Source of the DNA: Opisthocomus hoazin
Taxonomy: Eukaryota > Chordata > Aves > Opisthocomiformes > Opisthocomidae
Direction of reading: 5' to 3'
DNA: 64,000 nt
Assembly (NCBI RefSeq): GCF_030867145.1
Contig: NC_134414.1
Span: 77,118,504-77,182,503 of the forward strand
The translations under genes and the position numbers were made by a program. Below the pieces are notes generated by a model, which had not been told where the DNA came from, made no database searches, and saw only the letters and a program-made list of their open reading frames with translations. The first letter of the stretch is position 1; each line of letters opens with the position of its first letter. Shown here piece by piece: positions 1 to 12,229 of this stretch.

Positions 1-470
1 CTCCAGGCTGAACAGCCCCAACTCTCTCAGCCCTCTCTCTCTCTGCTCCAGCGCTCCCATCATTTTTGTGGCCTCCTCTGGACCCGCTCCAACAGGTCCA
101 TGTCTTTTCTGTGCTGAGGGCTCCAGAGCTGGATGCAGGACTCTAGGTGGGGTCTCACCAGAGCAGAACAGATGGGCAGAATCCCCTCCCTTGCCCTGCT
201 GGCTGCGCTTCTCTTGATGCAGCCCAGGATACGGTTGGCCTTCTGGGCTGCGAGCGCACATTGGTGGCTCATGTCCAGCTTTTCACCCACCAGTACCCCC
301 GAGTCCTTCTCAGCAGGGCTGCTCTCAATCAGTACATCCACTGTCTGTATTGATATTGCGGCTTGGCCCTACCTATGCTGGGCTGCAGGGTCTTGCACTT
401 GGCCTTGTTGAACCTCATGAGGTTCACACAGGTCCTCTCCTCAAGTCTGTCAAAGTCCCTCTGGACGTCA
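1..470 (-). mobile_element. CR1 LINE fragment, cut by the window edge
   Basis: The minus strand encodes a degraded C-terminal part of CR1 reverse transcriptase. At about 60-341 it reads like the stretch that follows the RT core, with recognisable words such as [30 protein letters not shown] and LLERVQRR. The copy is 5'-truncated at about 470 and its 3' end lies outside the window. It belongs to an older, more diverged subfamily than the copies at 4.7 and 13.8 kb. It is a dead retroposon fragment with no intact ORF. Confidence 0.85.
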
Positions 471-2563
471 GAGTCACTTTGGGGGTCTGCCTTCACTCAT
501 GACAGACAAGTCTGTCTTCCATTTGCATGAGGTGCTGTATGGAAAGATGGGGACTTCTGGCTTTCCCCAGCAAATCCCACATAGCTAACTAGCGTCACGA
601 TCAATACAGTAATTCATTTTTTATCTCTTCAGCCTTTCATTTTGCCTTCCTGGTCCCACAGTCGGCTCTTTCTGCAGTTCTAGACATTTTCTTCCTCAAC
701 CCCATCTCCCAGCCTGGGCTTGTGACGTACAGGACAAGGGAAAGCTGAAATTACTCACAGAAAAAAAGACGGAGGGCAGTGCAGAGCTGCTCCAAGCAGC
801 TCAGGACCTTTCTGCTTTCTTCTCATTTCCACTCCACTTGTTTGACTTGGTGCCCACTTTCTCCCATTATTCCTAGCAAGAAACGTCAGCTCCTTCCTGA
901 GGAAGAGACAGTGAGTGCTGATGACTCCATGAACAATTTCCAGCCAGCTCTTTTTCTCTGTATCCAAAGGTGGATGGGAGAGGCTGAAACTGGGAACTGA
1001 AAGCCCTTAGCGCTGGTGACTCAAATACCCCGTGTGAAACAGCAGTGTGGCTGGAGGGGTTACAGCAGCATCTCCAGGTCCAGCACCATTGCCTGGCCTT
1101 GTGTTACTGATCTGCTGAAACAAGCATTGCCACTTTATGGCCCTGCAGTAGAACCAGCAGGAACTGGTGGTCTCATACCTGTGCAAGGACCTTTTTTAGG
1201 CCATTGAGGACACACAATCAGCCTTGCAACAATTTGGTGGGGTTAAATAGCAAGAGAAAGTGGGATGGGAGAGAAAAGAGGGTCCTGACTAAAACACAGA
1301 AGGTGGGATTCACCTCATCTTGGGCTGAAGGTCTAAAATAAGCACAACGAATCACACTCTAGAAGTGCTTGTTTCTGCCCACTGGCTACAAGTGGAATTT
1401 AGGTGATGAGCTCAGATATAGAGGTGATATAAATCCCACCCCACGCTTACAATTGTAACTGTTGCTAACAAGAGTGCCTGCTGAAATTGCTAAAATAGGG
1501 ATGCACTGATGCAGGATGGGGCTGAGATCACGCTGGGAGGGAGCAGGTATGCAGGAAAATAGGTATGCAGTAAATACATTTATTTCTGAGGTGTTTAAAG
1601 CATCATGCCTTACCCACTCTCTAATTCACTGGGCCCAAATCCAAAGAAGTAGTTCCTCAAGGACAGAATGTGCACCTTTCATCTATTAGGATTACTGAAA
1701 TATCAAGAAAATATATTTTACAGTTTAGTAAACACTCGAAGGCATTTTTTCTGTGTGTTGTCTGGAAGCAGAGCTGGCTTACTTTAAAGAGAAGAAACAG
1801 TTTTTCTGTAGATCGAGAAAGAGATGAGATTGGCCGTGAACCCGCATGAGGCCAATATGACTCTTTTTCATGGAAATTCATTTTTCAATTCATTATGTGA
1901 AAGCAACAATTTCATCCATGATGAACAGCCTGCAGGCCACCCAGGGCCACCTGAAGCTCATGGCCTGCCTGCAGACCAGCAGTCCCCCAGCAGCCGGCAG
2001 GGCTGGCCAGGCAGTGTCCCTTGCTGTCGGTGGAGGCAGAAGGAGCGGTGTCGTGTTGAGAGCTTCAGAGCAGGCGGGCTGAGGTGCGCTTGCGGTGCCG
2101 TTGGCAGGCTGGCTCTTCCCGCGGGCGGCAGCCGGAGGGGTGGGAGCCGAGGCAGGGGAGCCGGCGGTGTGAGAGCGGCTCTCCAGGCAGCCCAAGGCCA
2201 ACCCCTGGTCCGCCTGTGCAGGGACTTCACTCTGCGCTGGCCATGGCAGATGGAGGCAGGAACTGGTGTCACAAATCATGGCTGCGCGCGCACACACACA
2301 CACTTTGCTTACGGCAGCTCACTGCCTTCCGGGGCATAGTTTTAATGGAAACCTGGACTGCAGTGGTGTCCACTGACCAGGGCCATGTTGCGGAAGGCAT
2401 CCTACAGAGACTCTCTTCCATGGAGTTGCCACCATGCAGAAGCCAAAACCAAACCATCCTGCAAGTGGGTGCGGGAAACAAATGAGTGGGGAAGACAGTG
2501 CAGAGCAGCCAAAATAATAGGATGCTTAAATTGTCATTGCTTCTCCAGCCAGTTGCAATAGAG
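471..2563. other. Intergenic, no gene recognised
   Basis: No coding region is supported. The stretch is mostly unique sequence of mixed composition. It holds a GC- and CpG-rich patch at about 1,930-2,230 and a short CA-rich run near 2,287-2,301. Open frames across the GC patch occur on both strands and match nothing I know, so I read them as a composition effect. Confidence 0.6.
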
Positions 2564-2715
2564 TCAGAGAATCACAGAATGGTAAGTGTTGGAAGGGACC
2601 TTAAAGATCATCTGGTTCCACCCCCCCTGCCATGGGCAGACACGTCTTCCACTAGACCAGATTCCTCAAAGCCCCATCCAGCCTGGCCTTGAACACTGCC
2701 AGGGAGGGGGCTATA
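2564..2715 (-). mobile_element. CR1 LINE 3'-end fragment
   Basis: Read on the minus strand this is the extreme 3' end of a CR1: the terminal short repeats at about 2,564-2,581, then the conserved segment whose complement reads ttggaagggacc, then the cctggccttgaacactg segment. It is about 150 bp long and non-coding. The subfamily differs from the long copies downstream. Confidence 0.85.
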
Positions 2716-4701
2716 ATAAACAATCACAGTAGTCCTAATTCCCTCCCCGTTTCCCACCCTGCGCGTAGCACCAGTGGCTGAAGAGGCAACACGGTGGTCC
2801 CAGCGTGGGGTCCCGCCACCGACCGTCCTCCTGACGGGCGCGCTGGCAGTGCAGACGGCGCGTGGCGGGGTATTCCCACATCGCGGCTCTTCCCCACCTC
2901 CCCTTTTCACCCAGCAAACTTCTAAGCGAGGGTCCCTGGCCAGACGAGGTACGCGAAGATCAGCTTATGACCAGAATTATTTTTGTAACAAACCGCAGAG
3001 ATTAATTTCCACATTTTGTTTATAGCCACAAACGTCAGAAGATTTTTTGTAAAATTACTCGAGTCAGGATGGCTTTATTTGCAGCTCATAAAGCATCGCT
3101 CGTGTTTCTCTCTGAGGGTGTGCTGCCCGAGGCCTCCCCCACCCAGCCAAAGCCACAGCAGTTTATCTTTCCACTGAGCATAATCCCACAGTATGTCCCC
3201 ATACAGCAGGCAATATTGTTTACACAGGTTAACAAACGGAGTATTCTGTACAGTAATTTATGCTGTAAAGTATGTACATATATCACGGTAGCAGTCACAA
3301 ATGCTTTAAACTGCCTTATTTATTAGATCAGTTAGCATTTCCCCCCTTGCTCCAGAATACTTTAAATTATTTTTATCTTTTGCATTAGGTATTTTTTTTC
3401 AGTTACTGCATTTTGACCCTATTATTGACACACCAAAAAAATGATCTTTGCAGTAAATAGATCTCTAAAATTTAAGTAGAAATAGCAAATTCACTGCCCA
3501 TCCAACTAATATAGCTCTGATTATGATTAAAATTAAATATGGTATACTCTATCTGTGTCTCATAGTATATGCGAGAAATCATATTCCACTTGTGATCAAT
3601 ACAAACAAGAGCTTTAGTAACTTTCACCTCTATCGTTCTTCCATTGTGAGACAAATAAAGAGTAAACTGCTTAATCTAAAATGTTCCCCATGAGAGCCCT
3701 GGTCTTATTCCTCCCCCAGGCAAAACTCACATTGGCTTCGGTGGGAGCTTTACCTTAAGTAAAAGTACAACATAGGGACATTACAAAAATAAATCTATCA
3801 CGCATGAACAGTACTTGTGCTTTGTAGTCATTGCTTTTCTCTTTAGTAAGAAACATAGGCTAAACACAACACCTGTAACGCTCCTCTGTCTCACTCCTTC
3901 CTTTTTGCTGCACGAGTAAAAAACTGAGATTCAAAAACAACTGTATTTGTTCCATTCGCTCAAGAAAAACAGAAATCACTTGGGGATCAGTTCCCAGTCA
4001 AATGAGAAGACGCAAGAAAATCTTGCTTTTGTTTCTTTTCATGTTAAATTATGTTACACAATTAAACAGGTTCATGAGTGCAAAGGCAATGAAATTATTA
4101 ATGATTTGTTTAAGAGATTTTGCTCTGTCCACAGTTCATATAAAACTCATGTAGCACAGTTTCTGGGATGGTGAAAAATCCTACTGTAATGTAACAGAAT
4201 GAGCCTTAAGGATTTGTAAGAATAAGCACTTTTATATTAAAAAGCAAATATTAATTCATCAGTAAGATTACTTTTTTAATGTGACAATAAACCATGAAAT
4301 CAGCATCCTTCTGTCTCAATTATGCCTTGTCTGTCTCTTTCTTAAACCTTTTTCTGAGGGGAAAAAATTGCCTGGTTACGGCTTGCGGGTCCCATCGCAG
4401 CCGCCTGTGCTCCTGCCTAAGCCACCCACCCCATCCACACTTCCTCCACGGGTGAGCTCGTTTGAAACCTTCGTACAAGGAAGGAGGAGAGGCTCGTTCA
4501 TCAAAGCAGGTCTCATTAACAAGGCACTGGATTTAACTGGGGCGTCTGGCAGAACCAAAGACATGAAAAGAGGCAGCTTTTCGTGGGGAAAGGAGAACAG
4601 AGTCACTGCCACGTTTTAGTGAGGCACGGGATGAGCATGTAACCAACCCACACTCTGCTGTATCGAGGTGCAGGCGACAAGCCCCTGTACCTTAAGACCA
4701 C
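2716..4701. other. Intergenic: CpG-rich patch, then AT-rich unique block
   Basis: About 2,790-2,900 is locally CpG-rich. From about 2,950 to 4,330 the sequence turns AT-rich and looks unique, with several AATAAA-like words, for example near 3,653. I recognise no coding exon. In mammals the gene upstream of REV1 is AFF3, so the block could be distal 3' UTR or non-coding sequence of that locus, but nothing in the sequence proves it. Confidence 0.45.
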
Positions 4702-5607
4702 CACAGAATCACAGAATCACAGAACGGTAGGGGTTGGAAGGGACCTCTGTGGGTCATCTAGTCCAACCCCCCTGCCGAAGCAGGGTCACCTACAGTAGGC
4801 TGCACAGGACCTTGTCCAGGCGGGTCTTGAATATCTCCAGAGAAGGAGACTCCACAACCTCCCTGGGCAGCCTGTTCCAGTGCTCCGTCACCCTCAGAGG
4901 GAAGAAGTTCTTCCTCATGTTCAGACGGAACTTCCTGTGCCTCAGTTTGTGCCCATTGCCCCTTGTCCTGTCACTGGGCACCACTGAAAAGAGCTTGGCC
5001 CCATCCTCCTGACACCCACCCTTCAGATATTTGTAGACATTTATAAGGTCCCCTCGCAGCCTTCTCTTCTTCAGGCTGAACAAGCCCAGCTCCCTCAACC
5101 TCTCCTCGTAGGGGAGATGCTCCAGTCCCCTCACCATCCTTTTAGCCCTCCGCTGGACTCTCTCCAGTAGCTCTTCATCTTTCTTGAAGTGGGGAGCCCA
5201 GAACTGGACACAGTACTCCAGATGAGGCCTCACCAGGGCAGTGTAGAGGGGAAGGAGAACCTCCCTCGTCCTACTGGCCACACTCTTCTTGATGCACCCC
5301 AGGATCCCATTGGCTTTCTTGGCAGCCAGGGCACACTGCTGGCTCATGGTTAACCTGTCGTCCACCAGGACACCCAGGTCCCTCTCCGCAGAGCTGCTCT
5401 CCAGCAGGTCCACCCCAAGCCTGTACTGGTGCATGAGGTTGTTCCTCCCCAGGTGCAGGACCCTGCACTTGCCCTTGTTGAACCTCATCAGGTTCCTCTC
5501 TGCCCAGCTTTCCAGCCTATCCAGGTCACGCTGAATGGCAGCACAGCCTTCTGGTGTATCTACCACACCTCCCAGTTTGGTGTCGTCAGCAAACTTGCCA
5601 GTGCCTG
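4702..5607 (-). mobile_element. CR1 LINE, 5'-truncated copy with well-preserved RT C-terminus
   Basis: The 3' end at 4,702-4,730 shows the tandem octamer-like repeats of CR1. The minus strand from about 5,600 down to 4,790 stays open for the C-terminal part of the reverse transcriptase ORF. It starts at the catalytic FADDTK motif near 5,595 and passes through [32 protein letters not shown] and [15 protein letters not shown] to the terminal FKTRLDKVL. The long open frame suggests a fairly young insertion. It cannot retrotranspose, because the endonuclease and most of the RT are missing. The 5' break is at about 5,607. Confidence 0.92.
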
Positions 5608-8390
5608 TAAGTAGTGCCAAGAGGGCCACGATCTTAGCAGCTGCAGAGCAGCAGTTCACAATTTATAGGCCAGTATTACGATCAAACCACAAGAAATAAA
5701 AGTAGCAAGTCACTCACCATCCTGCCTTCCCCTGTCCACACACACACACACACATGCACATATGTGTTGTCCACCAATTATTTCCTGACTGCGACAGCTT
5801 CTTCCCACACGGGATTGCCATTTCTCAGAAGTACTTATTCCAGCATGCTTTTTGGGGCCAAAACCTAAATGCTGCTGTTTTAACGTGACCATTTTGCAAG
5901 TGGTAACTTCTGGTGGTTCTTTTCTGCTTGATCGGTACCTGGGGAGTCGGGGGCTGGATGTTTTCCTACTTCTCATCGGGGAAATCACGTTTTCCCAAGC
6001 AGCGTCTGACAGCCAGGGCAGGTACTGGGTGAACATCCCAGGGGCAGGCCAGAAGAAATGAGCTTCCCAAAAAAAGCCTTTGCACTTCCGTGGCTCACCA
6101 CCATCCAAGAACGTGTGCCTTTAATGGACTGTAACCATTGCATACCGGAGCACACAGATGGAGAGCTGTTGCTGCTGAGGGTGGGGAATGTACGCCAGGA
6201 ACAAGCTCTGGCTTATGGCGCGCCGTGATTCACACCAGGCATCGCTGCTCCCCGTCACTGCCAGGAGTCTCCTGTGGGGACAGGAGAACGGGCAATGAAC
6301 AGTCTCCCCAGGCACCACCATCATCGAGGGATGGAGACAGCTTCCCCAGGCGTCGCCTGCAGCGGCTGAGGAGCTGAGGTACCATGCACCGGAGGGGCAG
6401 CTACGTGTAGCTGTGCTTCTGAGACCACTGAGGCTCAGTGAGCTGTCTCCCACACCACTGCCCACTCAGTCCTACACACCACACCCAGCTCCATTAACTT
6501 CTGCTAGGGCAGACCTGCTTCAGCACGGCCGCTCTCCTCGAATGCCTCAGCGGTTTGCTGGTACTCCTGCACAAGATTCATGCAGAACTTTACTTCTCGA
6601 CTTGTTCCTTGAAAAACTGCTCTTCTCAGTGTAATTCGAGGTCAGGAAAGAAATCGGGCACCACCGAGCTGAAGACCTGGAGGGCCTATTGCAATGATCT
6701 AGTCTTACTTCCCAGGAAAACACAGGCCATGACATTTCATCAAGGGATTCCTTGGCAAAAGACTAATTACTTGATGAAGAGAAGCCTAACCTTTTATTAA
6801 GGCACCCAGTCTTGATTTAAAGACACAGAGCAATGAAGAATTTACGGCAGCTCTTGGACTGCTATTTGCTAAAAATTCTGCCCCAAGGCTTCACTTTGAA
6901 TGGTATCAAAGCCAACTGCAAAGCCAAACAAGAAACAAGAAAACTCAAAATCTGAAGATGGAATATGTGTACTGAAAGAAAACAAAAAAAAGTACAGGGA
7001 AACATTGCATTTTAGGGCAGTTTCTACTCCTAATCTGAGGGAAGTATGTATACAGTAGTATCTGCTGTTCTAATATAGAATAGGTTGTGATCTGGTTCAC
7101 TAGACACGCAAGCCCACAGCCAAAACACTTGTTGCAGCATTGCAACAAGTACTGCTGAAATGCAGACCCTGTCGTGGTCCTTTCACATTTGCGTCCAGCT
7201 CACATTCATCATAATGTGACTCTTACATTTTCTTTAAGATTAGGAACCAGCAGCACGTGTGGATATTTCTTAAAATGAAACCCAGGCCAACCAACTGTCT
7301 GGATGGCGATTATTAGTTGGAAATCTCCTGTACTACAAGGAATTACAAGTCAGCAGAGATGTACGGTTATAGTGTCTCCTAGGACCATTTATGCAACTCC
7401 TGACAGTGTAAGTTTCTCCTGATTTGATTTTCTGTAGTCATTTTTCAAACACCACTATTATAAATCAGCTATAAGAAGCTAAGGTTACGTATGCCAAGAA
7501 CTATGACTTGATAGCCCATATGCTACGTGTAATTTAAAATAATAGAGAATGTAATCCCATAGATACAGATCTTTCTTTTTTCTTTTTTTTCCTCTTCCTC
7601 AGAAAAGAATCTCTCAGTCCCACAGTGCCAAGGACAGCTTACAATTTAGAAATGCCTCCAGGTAAAGCAGAGAGAATGGACACTAAGGAGAATATCCATT
7701 TTGAAAATCAGCTGGGGAAAGGGTGCCCATCTTTGAAAGATTGCCTTGAGAGACATCCCCAGCCCTCTCGCTGCTAGCGTGTGTCTCAAAAAGCACTAAA
7801 AGCAGGTTTTTGCAGCTATGGCTTGTTAAGGGTTTAGGCATTGTAACACGACACGCCATTTTAGGTGCCTGGCCCCAGGGTACAAAACCCTGCATACAGC
7901 CCCAGGCTACCCTGTGCACTATGTGGAGGGATCTGGATGACTTGGATGAACCTTCACTTTGCCGGAAGAGCTCCTGGATCCAGGCAAGTAGCAGTGCCTG
8001 AGCAGGGCAATAAACTCCAGTCCTTTCTAACGCATCAGCACCTGGTGAGGGCCCCAGACAAGCCCTTCCACCCAGACGGATCCCACAGGCACCCTTCAGG
8101 GTACTGAGAAAACATTTAGGACATGAGTGAGCCAGGAGGTAGCAGTTCCAGGTTTTCTGGGGTTTTTTTGCAGGTCAATATAGCGCATTATTTGTTACAA
8201 CCTGGAAGCATGCCTTTCTCAACATACATGGGCCTTCTCCCAGCAAGAGACCCTACTCCAAGATGCACATTGTGACCAAGTACTTATTTGTAATACTGGT
8301 GTTTGAAAAATGACTACAGAAAATCAAATCTGTATAATCTCACACTCACAGTCCCAGCACCAGCCACAGCGCACCCTCTGCTGTTATGGG
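5608..8390. other. Intergenic, no gene recognised
   Basis: Unique sequence with a CA microsatellite at 5,737-5,754. I see no exon with convincing codon pattern or splice context, and no RNA gene. Confidence 0.55.
5737..5754. repeat. (CA)n microsatellite
   Basis: Nine CA dinucleotides in an uninterrupted run, followed by a short imperfect extension. Likely polymorphic in length. Confidence 0.9.
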
Positions 8391-8525
8391 TGTGTGTGGC
8401 AAGGTTTTGGTAGTGGGGGGGCTACAGGGGTGGCTTCTGTGAGAAGCTACAAGAAGCTTCCCCCATGTCTGATAAAGCCAGTGCCAGCCGGCTCTAAGAC
8501 AGACCCACCGCTGGCCAAGGCCAAG

Positions 8526-8570
8526 CCAATCAGCGACGGTGGTAGCGCCTCTGGGACAACATTTTTAAGA
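8526..8570 (+). promoter_or_regulatory. LTR core promoter motifs (CCAAT and TATA-like)
   Basis: A CCAAT pentamer lies at 8,526-8,530. An A/T-rich TATA-like word (atttttaaga) lies at 8,561-8,570, about 35 bp downstream. The spacing and position in the first fifth of the LTR fit a U3 promoter. Activity today is unknown. Confidence 0.45.
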
Positions 8571-8756
8571 AGAGGAAGAAAAAAAGCTGCGGTGAGACGG
8601 CAGTCAAGAGAGAGGAGTGAGACGATGTGAGAGAAACAACTCTGCAGACACCGAGGTCAGTGAAGAAGGAGAGGGGAGGAGGTGCTCGAAATGCCGGAGC
8701 AGAGAGCCTTCCCTTTCAGCCTGTGATGAAGACCATGGTGAGGCAGGTTGTCCCCC

Positions 8757-9120
8757 TGCAGCCCATGGAGGTCCACGGTGGAGCAGATTTCCACCTGCAG
8801 CCCGTGGAAGGGACCCCATGCCGGAGCAGGTGGATGCCTGAAGGAGGCTGTGACCCCATGGGGAGCCCGCGCTGGAACAGGCTCCTGCCAGGACCTGCGG
8901 ACCCGTGGAGAGAGGAGCCCACACTGGAGCAGGTTTGCTGGCAGAGCTTGTGACACCGTGGGGACCCACGCTGGAGCAGCCTGTTCCTGAAGGACTGCAC
9001 CCTGTGGGAAGGACCCACGCTGGGGCAGTTCGTGAAGAGCTGCAGCCCGTGGGAAGGACCCACGTTGGAGAAGTTAGTGGAGAACTGTCTCCCGTGAGAG
9101 GGACCTCTCGCTAGAGCAGG
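8757..9120 (+). repeat. Degenerate tandem repeat inside the LTR
   Basis: About eight imperfect units follow each other at roughly 45-57 bp spacing. Each is built on a core like 'ctgcagcccgtgggaagg' followed by 'acccacgctggagcag'. Units begin near 8,757, 8,800, 8,850, 8,893, 8,947, 8,996, 9,040 and 9,085. Some reading frames through it give repeating peptides, but stops occur in all frames and no protein is supported. Confidence 0.75.
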
Positions 9121-9520
9121 AGCAGAGTGTGAGGAGTCCTCCCACCGAGGAGGAAGGAGCGGCAGAGACAACGTGTGATGAACTGACCGTAACTCCCATT
9201 CCCCGTCCCCCTGCGCTGCTCGGGGGGGGAGGAGGGAGAGAAACGAGAGTGAAGCTGAGCCAGGGAAGAAGGGAGGGGTGGGGGGAAGGTGTTTTAAGAT
9301 TTGGATTCATTTCTCATTACCCTACTCTGATTTGGTTGGTAATACATTAAATTAACTGTCCCCAAGTTCAGTCTGTTTTGTCCGTGATGGTAATTGGTGA
9401 GTGATCTCTCCCTGTCCTTATCTCGACCCTCGAGCCTTTCATCATATTTCCTCTCCCCTGACCAGCTGGGGAGGGGGAGTGATAGAGCGGTTTTGGTGGG
9501 CACCTGGCATTTATCCATAC

Positions 9521-12229
9521 CACCACAGCATCTGTGCTCCACCTTACTGCCTTTCTTGCACATCCCATACTGGCAGTAGTCAGCAGAAAATTCATTAGGC
9601 TAAATGGTTCTTTGATGTGATCAATAGAGTAGCTCTTACTGGCATCCTAAACTCACTGATAAACTGAAAAGAGAGGAAGTTAAGAGTGATAAAAGTTATT
9701 TGAAGTTCAAGGACACAAAACAATAAACAAGGTGTCATCTGTTTTGGCAAGTGACTCCAACCTGGCCAATCTGGACTCAGTGGATTGTTTTTATAGCTCT
9801 CTTCACGATGCTGCATGGAGTAAAAGCTTCAGAAAGGTTTAGATGAAGCAGACATATTTTGTTCTTGCTTCATCAGAACATAAATTTTGACTAAGGAGGG
9901 ATTTAAGGATCTAGGCTTAGTTCCTGTTATCTGGCTTGAGCTAATAGTTTCTAAACAAAACAATTTATCCTCGTCTGCGTATTAAGAAGTTTGAGCTAAA
10001 ACACTGCAAGAGTGAAGGATTTAAGCTTAAACTCAGTGAATGAGGTGTATACAAAAAAAATTGTTTTGTCTTGTCTTGCTGCTTTAGGTCAGTCTCACAA
10101 AACTCATCGTCATCCAGACAAAGCCACAAGAAGAGAATAAAGCTGTATTGTCTGTCTCCAAGCATAAGATAGGGGTAAATTGATACCCACTTCACATGTT
10201 TTCATAAAGCTCCTGTGAAAGCATGAATAGGTGCTTTGAGAAGATGGAAGGCAGCTGGAACCCTGAAAGCAATCCAAAATTCACTTTTGATGATGCCTTT
10301 ATTGTGCATGTGTTCTGAAAATTTTACACTAAAGAAACAGAAGTGACCCAACTGGGTTTGCTTCTTCAGCTCAGCTATTCTATTCACCTTTCCATTTGCC
10401 TTACAAGTGCCAATTTAAAACATGTGGGTCAGGCACAACTGGCTCATAATGAAGAGCAAAGATGACATTCAAATTGCATTGCATTTATTAAAGTAATAAA
10501 AAGACTCCACTAACCGTTGTCTTCCTAATTTTAAGCAGTGTTGCAAATTGTTCACCATCCTTGTTGCCCTCTCTAAAATTAACTGGACAGATCCTAATAC
10601 CCCTACTGCTCCTTCTCGAGTAAGACTGCAGAAACAAATGCTTTGTGGATTTCGGCACAACGTATCACAACCTCAGCACTAAATTCTCTCGGTGGCACTT
10701 TCCCAGGTCATATTCTTCAGATACCTCCCAAATTTCACTCAGTCAACTTCCAGTTCACTCCCAGCTTCCTACCTTTGAGAATTTACTCATTTCCAGTATT
10801 ACATACTAATATGAAAGACACCTTGGCTTACCCAGCCAACACAGCAAAACAGCATTGTAGTATGAAGTAAGCTCAAAAAACAAGAGTCGCTTTAAAGTCA
10901 GTTCCTTTTTCTGCTTCAAGAACGTTTGGGGTTATAGCTGTAGAAGACAGGACTTTGCAAACAGGCCTCCCATACAAAAAACACAGCCCACGAGAGCTGC
11001 ATCTTCAACTCCAAAACTCTAAGAAAGCTTTCTGCACTGAGTCGTAACGGGATGGGGAGTGGGATAATCTACGTAACTGAGATGCATTTGAGTGCCTGGC
11101 TCCCCTGACAGCCCTGCAAGTCGCTGCCTAATCCTAAATGAATTATTTGTGATTTCCTAAGGAGCAATCCACATGAGCAAGGAATCATAGCCAGAAAATG
11201 GGAGCCCCTCACCATCAGAGCATTTAGTACATACAGGCAAACACATATATGGGGCCATAGTTGCGGATCTTTTGACATGGAAGGCACAAATTGGCTTTGC
11301 TTGTGTTACAACTCCATGTATCAACCTGGGCTGAGTGGGTTGGAAGGGATACCCCTCCTGCTAAGTATCAAGGGGAGCTCCACCTTCATTGTGCTGCACG
11401 TGCTTTCACATCTAGGCACACCCTATAGGCATACCATCATAATTCCAGATGACCCTACATTACTGCACTTCACTGCATCTTGGAGGTATTACCACAAAAC
11501 TAGACTTTAAGGATGACCTGAATGACTACAAAGTGGTAATAGTAAGAAATCTTGTAGATCAGCACGGAAAACTTCTTACCATGGAGACTGTGTGGGCAGC
11601 GTAGGCAAAGCATGTCAGAACAACTAATACATAAAAAGGAAGTCATGAATAGCTTGAGGAGGGCATAAAAACAGACAGATAGCAAAAAGAAGCATTAAAA
11701 AGGCCTTTTTAAAATGAGGGTAAGACCTTGACTTGGTAGAAAAAAGGATTTAGGAAGGTGAGATAAGGTCAGGTTACTGGGTGATGCAGACTTCCTGGGT
11801 AGCAAGATACCTGCCTAATGAAGTGAGACAGCACAAATGTTAGAGATGCCAGAGAGGAGCTGGTTACAGTAATTAAGGTCTGAGGTGACGAGCTCAGCAC
11901 CAACCACCTAAAAAACATTACAGACAGCTCGACGAAGACATCTGCTCAGGATACAGCTGCAATCCAAACAGCTAACAAGGTGTTTGGCTACTCAGTGAAT
12001 GCAATGGTGAACAACACATAAAATATTCTCCCTTTATACCAATCAGTGCTGAATTCTCCCCTGGCACACTGTCCATGCCCCTTCCCAAGCTCTAGAAGAC
12101 CCTGCAGAAACAAGTGGAGGTCAGAGAGTAAGAATGAGAATAAGCAAGTGGGGAGTGGAGGCAGAGGCAGGGACTCTCAATTAGGAAGAGATTGAAAAGA
12201 ATGAGATTTGTTTATCTCAGAAAGGAGAC
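9521..12229. other. Intergenic, no gene recognised
   Basis: Unique, moderately AT-rich sequence. About 10,530-10,620 on the minus strand faintly resembles the CR1 segment that reads RATRMV, but it is too weak to call. I found no exon or RNA gene. Confidence 0.5.

Larger units (their letters stand above)
8391..9520 (+). mobile_element. Solo-LTR-like element, avian ERVL-type endogenous retrovirus
   Basis: From family knowledge I recognise this as a long (about 1.1 kb) LTR common in birds and assigned to ERVL-like elements. It contains a CCAAT box, a TATA-like motif, a block of degenerate tandem units, a long purine-rich stretch near 9,210-9,290, an A/T-rich degenerate polyadenylation region near 9,340-9,355, and the characteristic tail ending gtgggcacctggcat. 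No gag, pol or env reading frame borders it on either side, so it is most simply a solo LTR left by recombination. The exact edges are uncertain by some tens of bases. It is on the same strand as REV1 but 16 kb upstream. Confidence 0.75.

Noticed and set aside
1824..2485. Overlapping open frames of 100-170 codons
   Set aside because: They coincide with a GC-rich patch, are open on both strands and match no family known to me.
4790..5659. A 289-codon minus-strand frame that looks like a gene
   Set aside because: It is the C-terminal part of CR1 reverse transcriptase in a 5'-truncated LINE, with unrelated sequence at its N-terminal end. It is reported as a mobile element.
8604..9171. Multiple open frames with repeating peptides
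   Set aside because: They are read through the tandem units of the ERVL-type LTR. LTRs of this kind do not code, and all frames contain stops.
10469..10660. Weak CR1-like words on the minus strand (ERATRMV)
   Set aside because: The similarity is limited to about ten residues without terminal repeats or flanking CR1 order; too weak to call.
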